From DATMXS01 sp050260275 (GTDB lineage: Bacteria > Acidobacteriota > Terriglobia > Bryobacterales > Bryobacteraceae): a DNA stretch of 8,435 nucleotides. Below, piece after piece: positions 4,583-8,435 of the stretch. The position numbers and the translations under genes were made by a program. Each line of letters opens with the position of its first letter. Positions within the stretch are counted from its first letter, which is position 1. The stretch covers positions 1 to 8,435 of the forward strand of contig JBLNBX010000024.1 in the NCBI GenBank assembly GCA_050260275.1. Direction: 5' to 3'. The notes under the pieces are model-generated. The model did not search any database. It was not told where the DNA came from and worked only from the letters and a program-made list of their open reading frames with translations.

Positions 4583-6354
4583 GCGCAGTAGTCAGTATGC
4601 CGGCGAAGCCGGCGATGGTGAAGCCCGGCGACGGCGCAATGCTGCCGGAGTGCCTTACCGCGCTGCCGCAGTGGGTGAACTGGACCTACGAGCGGAGAGA
4701 CGGCAAATGGACCAAGGTCCCGCGGCAACCGAGCGGCGCCGTCGCAAAGAGCAATAGCGCGGCGACCTGGAGCACCTTTGCGGAGGTGATGGCGGCGGCC
4801 GACCGTCGGCCGGACATGGGCGTAGGCTTCGTGTTCGCGCCGGACGACCCGTTCATCGGTATCGACCTGGACGACTGCTTGACGCCGGACGGAACGTTGA
4901 AGCCGTGGGCCGTGCCGATCCTGGAGCGGTTCTCCGACACGTACAGCGAGATCTCGCCGTCCAAGACGGGCGTCAAGATCTGGGTGCGGTTGGTCAATCC
5001 CATGGTGGCCCATCGCGTGTGTTTGGGCGGCATACGCCGCAAGTACGGCGACGGCGAAGTCGAGATGTACTCGAAGACGCGGTACTTCACAGTGACCGGG
5101 CGGCGCTACGCGGATTGCCCGGTAACCGTCGCCCAACACGATGAGCAGGACCTGCTGTGGCTCTCGGCACTCATCAACCCGCCGACGCCCGAAATGTTGG
5201 CGAGGAAGGCTGCGCTACTCGCCGAGTACGTGGACCCCAATCCCGATGGACCTGTGGCTGAACCCGAACCCACCGGAGACATCAACACCGAGGAACTGCG
5301 AACGAAGCTGGAGGCGGCCCGCGCGAACAGTCCAAAGTTCGAGGAGTTATGGCTGGGTGGCGCCTGTGGTTATTACGCGGGCGGCAAGCCCGATCCGAGC
5401 CGTGCCGACCTGGCGTTCTGCAACTTCCTCGCGTACCACCTTGGGCTGGATGCCGCCAGCATCGATCAGGCGTTCCGGATGTCGGAGCGGATGCGGCCGA
5501 AATGGGACGAGAAGCACTTCGCCGACGGACGCACTTACGGGCAGGCCACAATCCAGAAGGCGCTGCAATGGGCAGCGCAGGAACGGCAGCCTTCGGTGAC
5601 GGGGAAGGTCATCTCGATGCCGGCCGCCAGCACGAACGGCAGCACCATCGCGGACCTGAACGCCATGCCGGTGTTTGCCGATGTCGGGCTGGTCTGGGAG
5701 AAGTTCGAGATGTCCGGCGACCTGATCTTCGGCTATGCCGCCGGGCAGCGGGTGAAGTGGGAGAGCACGCAGGAACTGCTCTCGTTCACCAAGTCCCAGG
5801 CCATCATTCTGAAGTACCTGCGGACCCTCATACCTTCGCCGCCGCGCGCCAAAATCAAAGCCATCTGGGAGCCTGCGGCCGGTTTGATGGTCAAGTTGGC
5901 GACGATCATCAACTCCGGCGACGAGATGCAGGTGGAGATCGCGGACCTGCTGCCGATGTGCTTCCGCCGCGCTGGCTCGCCTGTGGCGCGGGCGGACGCC
6001 GAGGTGTTCCGATTCATGGTTCAGATTCGGGAGTGGCGCCGCGATCCGTACACAGCGGATGGGATTGAGAGCGGTTCAATCCCCGCGCCGTTCGTGTTCG
6101 TGTACGACGGCAGCGTGTTCGTGAACGCGCACAAGTTGCGATTGTGGGCGTCCCTGCCGCGCGTAACGGCGACAATGATTCGCAAAGCCGAGATGACCCG
6201 CGAGTTGGCATCGATGGGGTTCAAGTACCACAGGTGTTTTGAGCGGGTGCATGAAGGTCAGCGGGCGACGATGGACCTGTGGCGCGGGCCGCTCAGCGTC
6301 CTGGGCGACTCGCTCGATGAGGCGGATATCCCAGGCGTTGAGGCGAAGCGGTGA
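4579..6354 (+). CDS. Primase-polymerase of the NrS-1 phage type
   Basis: A 591-aa replication protein. Residues 22-175 form an archaeo-eukaryotic primase/Prim-Pol module: an LPQWVNWTYERR strand, a KVPRQPSG strand, an ATWSTF helix, GVGFVF, the catalytic acidic motif GIDLDDC (D96, D98), SPSKTGVKIWV (126-136), VEMY (E162) and RYFTVTG (168-174). Residues 240-335 match the helix-bundle domain of NrS-1 polymerase-like proteins: KFEELW, then SRADLAFCNFLAYHLG, DQAFRMSERMRPKWDEKHF and the TIQKAL helix. Residues 365-575 are not recognised and show no Walker A, so no helicase domain is fused. The start is GTG 4579, with GGAGG 7 nt upstream and a GTGA overlap with the gene before. An in-frame ATG at 4597 is the alternative. 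It probably primes replication of the excised element with host helicase and polymerase. Confidence 0.85.
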   Translation: MSAVVSMPAKPAMVKPGDGAMLPECLTALPQWVNWTYERRDGKWTKVPRQPSGAVAKSNSAATWSTFAEVMAAADRRPDMGVGFVFAPDDPFIGIDLDDCLTPDGTLKPWAVPILERFSDTYSEISPSKTGVKIWVRLVNPMVAHRVCLGGIRRKYGDGEVEMYSKTRYFTVTGRRYADCPVTVAQHDEQDLLWLSALINPPTPEMLARKAALLAEYVDPNPDGPVAEPEPTGDINTEELRTKLEAARANSPKFEELWLGGACGYYAGGKPDPSRADLAFCNFLAYHLGLDAASIDQAFRMSERMRPKWDEKHFADGRTYGQATIQKALQWAAQERQPSVTGKVISMPAASTNGSTIADLNAMPVFADVGLVWEKFEMSGDLIFGYAAGQRVKWESTQELLSFTKSQAIILKYLRTLIPSPPRAKIKAIWEPAAGLMVKLATIINSGDEMQVEIADLLPMCFRRAGSPVARADAEVFRFMVQIREWRRDPYTADGIESGSIPAPFVFVYDGSVFVNAHKLRLWASLPRVTATMIRKAEMTRELASMGFKYHRCFERVHEGQRATMDLWRGPLSVLGDSLDEADIPGVEAKR

Positions 6355-6434
6355 GTATTTTTTTGGTCAAGAACTCCGATGGGTCCGACGTGTCCGATTT
6401 GGACATGCCTATATCCCCTACACAGGGAGAGTAG
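6351..6434 (+). CDS. Possible 27-aa peptide with Ser-Asp repeats
   Basis: A tiny frame opens at GTG 6351, overlapping the primase stop as GTGA, the junction style used throughout this operon. It reads MSIFLVKNSDG, then SDV, SDL, DMPISPTQGE and stops at TAG 6432-6434. The SDx tripeptide repeat comes from a 9-bp DNA repeat (TCCGA at 6375, 6384 and 6393). It may be a genuine acidic micro-protein, a tail once fused to the primase, or non-coding repeat DNA. Size alone makes it uncertain. Confidence 0.35.
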   Translation: MSIFLVKNSDGSDVSDLDMPISPTQGE

Positions 6435-6513
6435 TGATGGGGTGACCCAGCAGACCCATCTATGGAGGGGAAAAAGCGCACTGCATTCAGCGGACCCAGC
6501 AGACCCGTCGGAC
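6375..6513 (+). repeat. Repeat cluster between primase and portal genes
   Basis: TCCGA occurs three times at a 9-bp period (6375, 6384, 6393). GACCCAGCAGACCC(A/G)TC is duplicated at 6444-6460 and 6493-6509, 49 bp apart. The left block is also an inverted complement of both copies: GATGGGTC (6378-6385) pairs with 6453-6460, and GTCCGACGTGTC (6383-6394) pairs with 6502-6513 with one mismatch. The two pairings share bases, so they would compete in the RNA. Function is unknown. Confidence 0.6.
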
Positions 6514-6570
6514 TTTTCGACCAAGGCCGGCCGGCCAAAGGATTTTTTGGCACTGCCGGCGGGCGGGTAG
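6442..6570 (+). CDS. Possible 42-aa peptide with Asp-Pro repeats
   Basis: A short frame from GTG 6442, 7 nt after the preceding mini-ORF, encodes a peptide whose second half looks protein-like: HSADPADPSDFSTKAG followed by RPKDFLALPAGG. It echoes the acidic triplet repeats of the 27-aa frame and may belong to the same former reading unit. The ribosome site is poor. Low confidence as a real gene. Confidence 0.28.
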   Translation: MTQQTHLWRGKSALHSADPADPSDFSTKAGRPKDFLALPAGG

Positions 6571-6629
6571 CCCGATTGCACCACTTCGATAGCGACAGAC
6601 CGCGAAATTCGAGGGGGACAGGGTAATTC

Positions 6630-8018
6630 ATGAACATCAGAGGACTTTTCAACCGCCTCCTGAGGCGGACGGACGAGGTGCGCCCATCATGGCCGCTGTG
6701 GGATGCGGCCGGCGGCGGGAACCGCCTGGCGAACTGGGCGTCGCCGTCTACGGCCTTCGCGAGCACGATTCCCGCGCCCCTGGTGCGTGAGCGGGCGCGT
6801 GACGCCTACCGCAACAACCCCTGGGCGCGGCGCGCGGTAGACGCGCTGGCTGTGGGCGCCGTGGGGGCCGGAATCAAGCCCCAGGCGCGCGCCGATGGCG
6901 AGCTGAAGCGCCGCCTACAGCAAGAGTGGCTGCTGTGGACCGACGCGGCGGACTTCGCCGGCCGGTATGACTTCTACGGGCTTCAGCAAGCCGCGCTGCG
7001 GACGATGCTGGTTGACGGCGAGGCCATCATCCGGCTGCTGGTCGAGCCGAGGCAGCGTATCCCGCTCCAGTTGCAGTTGCTCACTGGCGAGTACCTCGAT
7101 TCGTCCCGCGTGGACGGTCAGACGCTCAACGGCATCGAGTACGACGCAGCGGGCCGCCGCGTGGCGTATTGGCTGTTCCGCAAACACCCGGCGGACGCGC
7201 CGAACATGCAGAGCGTCCGCGTTCCGGCCGAGCAGGTGATCCACTTGTACGCGCCGATCCAGCCGGGTGTGGAGCGGGGCGTCTCGTGGCTGGCGCCCGC
7301 GCTGGTGCCGTTGCGCGAGCTTCAGGAGTTCATCGAGGCCGCACTGGTGCGCCAGAAGATTGCGAGCCTGTTCTGCGGCTACGTCCAGACGGCGGACGGA
7401 TCGAACCCGCTGAACCAGACGAACGCGGTCCCCACGCTGGAGCCTGGCTCGATGGTGCGGCTACAGCCCGGCGAGGCGGTGGAGTTCAGTGAACCGCCCG
7501 ACGTCGGGCAGACCTACGAGCCGTTCGTGCGCCAGCAGTTACGCGCCATCGCGAGCGCGCTGAACGTGCCTTACGAGATCCTGAGCGGCGACGTCTCGCA
7601 GGTGACGTTCGCGAGCGGCCGACATGCGCTGTTAGAGTACCGCCGGCAGCTTGAGAGCATCCAGCACCACATCGTCGTCTTCCAGCTTTGCCGGCCGGTA
7701 TGGGAAGCCTGGACGCGCCTGGCGGTGGCTGCCGGAGTTCTGCCCGAGGGCGACTACGGGGACGTGCGCTGGATCGCGCCGCAGCTTTCGATGCTTGATC
7801 AGCGGATGGAAGTTCAGTCCGTGATCCAGCAGATTCGCGCTGGCCTGATCTCGCGTTCGGAGGCGGTGTCCGCATCCGGGTGGGACGCCGAGCAAATCGA
7901 CGCCGAGATCGCGGCCGACAACGCGCGGGCGGATTCGTTGGGCAACGTGTACGACTCCGACCCGCGCAAGACCACGCAGCAAGGCCAAGCGACTCCCACG
8001 CAGGAGGCACAGCAATGA
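6630..8018 (+). CDS. Lambda-family phage portal protein
   Basis: The 462-aa dodecameric ring protein forms the DNA gate of the procapsid. It follows the lambda gpB portal family: an N-terminal basic helix (FNRLLRR), the RERARDAYRNNPWARRAVDA helix with VGAVGAGIKPQ (about 53-85), VDGEAIIRLL (128-137), a LTGEYLDSS loop, the GVSWLAPALVPLRELQEFIE clip/wing segment, and ALNVPYEILSGD followed by VTFASGRHALLEYRRQLESI, the conserved pre-stem block. It is shorter than lambda gpB (533 aa), mainly at the C-terminus, which ends in a Gln/Thr-rich tail. ATG 6630 has AGGG 6 nt upstream and a GAGGGGG tract further up. Its stop overlaps the next start as ATGA. No small or large terminase gene precedes it, although terminase normally sits immediately upstream. 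Confidence 0.95.
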   Translation: MNIRGLFNRLLRRTDEVRPSWPLWDAAGGGNRLANWASPSTAFASTIPAPLVRERARDAYRNNPWARRAVDALAVGAVGAGIKPQARADGELKRRLQQEWLLWTDAADFAGRYDFYGLQQAALRTMLVDGEAIIRLLVEPRQRIPLQLQLLTGEYLDSSRVDGQTLNGIEYDAAGRRVAYWLFRKHPADAPNMQSVRVPAEQVIHLYAPIQPGVERGVSWLAPALVPLRELQEFIEAALVRQKIASLFCGYVQTADGSNPLNQTNAVPTLEPGSMVRLQPGEAVEFSEPPDVGQTYEPFVRQQLRAIASALNVPYEILSGDVSQVTFASGRHALLEYRRQLESIQHHIVVFQLCRPVWEAWTRLAVAAGVLPEGDYGDVRWIAPQLSMLDQRMEVQSVIQQIRAGLISRSEAVSASGWDAEQIDAEIAADNARADSLGNVYDSDPRKTTQQGQATPTQEAQQ

Positions 8019-8215
8019 TGCAGCGATCACCCCGCATCCCCGCAGAGTTCAGCGGCGGCAAGTGGCAAGGCGTTTCACCGCGCGAGCTGGAGTTTGCCGA
8101 TTTGTGTTACCTGTCGCGCCGCAGCCCTAGCCCGGTTGACCGGGCTGCGGCGTCGCAGGAGATTTTCCGCCGCCTGCGGGCGGCTAAACAGAGGAGGTTT
8201 CGGAATGGCAAATGA
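8015..8215 (+). CDS. Hypothetical 66-aa head-region protein
   Basis: A small, very basic protein coupled to the portal gene: ATG 8015 overlaps the portal stop as ATGA and GGAGG (8003-8007) lies 7 nt upstream. A second ATG at 8018 is also possible. The protein has PAEFSGGKWQGVSPRELEFA, then DLCYLSRRSPS, a helix DRAAASQEIFRRLRAAKQ and an RRFRNGK tail. Its size and place suggest a gpW-like joining protein, but the sequence does not convincingly match gpW, which usually precedes the portal gene. It overlaps the protease start by 11 nt. An 11-bp inverted repeat lies inside the coding sequence (8117-8152). Confidence 0.72.
   Translation: MMQRSPRIPAEFSGGKWQGVSPRELEFADLCYLSRRSPSPVDRAAASQEIFRRLRAAKQRRFRNGK
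8117..8152. repeat. 11-bp perfect inverted repeat inside the 66-aa gene
   Basis: CGCCGCAGCCC (8117-8127) is exactly complementary to GGGCTGCGGCG (8142-8152), with 14 nt between them. An inner stem AGCCCGG/CCGGGCT (8129-8135 and 8140-8146) with a TTGA loop shares the right arm, so two alternative RNA hairpins are possible. There is no T-tract, so it is not an intrinsic terminator. Confidence 0.6.
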
Positions 8216-8435
8216 AATTCTTACGCGCACGGCGGCGTTCGAGCCGAGCACCTACGACACCGAGAAGCGCACCGTGCAGGTGGTGTTCTCGACTGGCGCC
8301 GACGTGCAGCGCAGCGACTTCGAGGGGCCTTACATCGAGCGGTTGAGCATGGACCCCTCAGCCGTGGACCTGTCGCACTTGATCGGCGGGCCGGTGCTCG
8401 ACAATCACGACCGGTTCAGCAGCGTGCGGTCGGTC
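8205..8435 (+). CDS. Prohead protease (N-terminal part, runs off window)
   Basis: The first 77 residues of a phage prohead (HK97-type) serine protease, the enzyme that trims scaffold and capsid protein during head maturation. The start is well supported: ATG 8205 with GAGGAGG (8191-8197) 7 nt upstream. Residues 1-30 give the usual opening strand pair (ILTRTAAFEPSTYDTEKRTV, then QVVFSTGADVQR), followed by the FEGPYIERL block and VLDNHDRFSSV (64-74), in which H68 is the likely catalytic His. The Ser and the rest of the domain lie beyond the window. It may be a stand-alone protease or the N-terminal part of a protease-capsid fusion. Directly following the portal and the 66-aa protein, it continues the head operon. 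Confidence 0.85.
   Translation, partial: MANEILTRTAAFEPSTYDTEKRTVQVVFSTGADVQRSDFEGPYIERLSMDPSAVDLSHLIGGPVLDNHDRFSSVRSV

Noticed and set aside
4276..5139. 287-aa open frame on the minus strand
   Set aside because: It runs opposite the small 73-aa gene and the primase N-terminus, is rich in Arg/His/Pro, and has no ribosome site or family match.
5349..6068. 239-aa open frame on the plus strand
   Set aside because: It lies wholly within the primase gene in another frame and its composition is that of a shifted GC-rich gene.
6525..6555. GGCCGGCCGGCC palindrome followed by a T-run as an intrinsic terminator
   Set aside because: The T-run is part of a second weak stem (GCCAAA and TTTGGC) and does not directly follow the GC stem. 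The stretch also falls within a possible short coding frame.
1..8435. CRISPR array, rRNA or toxin-antitoxin pair
   Set aside because: No regularly spaced direct repeats of CRISPR type, no rRNA sequence and no recognisable toxin or antitoxin motif were seen on either strand.

Overview
The window is GC-rich bacterial DNA. A decayed IS21-type transposon remnant lies on the left, and the start of a prophage or phage-satellite-like element fills the rest. The host cannot be named with confidence. The IS21 remnant with replication-type passenger genes and the general codon usage would fit an Acidobacteriota-like soil bacterium, but that is a weak inference.

Region 1 (1-1578, all on the minus strand) reads istB C-terminal remnant, then an AAA/RecA-type ATPase of the plasmid RepA kind, then a truncated RepB-like primase domain, ending in GTGGGCCA repeats that look like an IS21-family terminus. 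The genes are packed as an operon (a GTGA overlap, then a 1-nt gap). The istB and ATPase frames each carry a single extra A.

Region 2 (1579-1907) is a non-coding stretch with a 14-bp direct repeat and a full IHF-consensus match. It ends in the 3' part of a tRNA-Pro(GGG), which is the likely integrase attachment core. The 5' half of the tRNA is absent, so this looks like attP, or the inner junction of a tandem array, rather than a simple prophage/chromosome border.

Region 3 (1908-3730) is a lysogeny module: a tyrosine integrase and an XRE-type repressor, overlapping and transcribed leftward, followed by a divergent control region. Palindromic operators of the form TGCACA-G-TGTGCA sit directly on two opposed sigma70-like promoters.

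Region 4 (3785-6354, plus strand) is a compact early operon: an excisionase/AlpA-like HTH protein, a 130-aa orphan, a 73-aa small protein, and a primase-polymerase resembling the NrS-1 phage type. Most junctions are start/stop overlaps. It is followed by a short repeat-rich stretch (6351-6629) that may encode two tiny acidic peptides.

Region 5 (6630-8435) begins head morphogenesis: a lambda-family portal, a 66-aa unknown protein, and the start of a prohead protease that runs off the window. No terminase lies between the replication and portal genes. The order integrase, divergent repressor, small HTH regulator, primase, head genes resembles capsid-encoding phage satellites (cf-PICI type) as well as a compact prophage. 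The window alone cannot decide between them.
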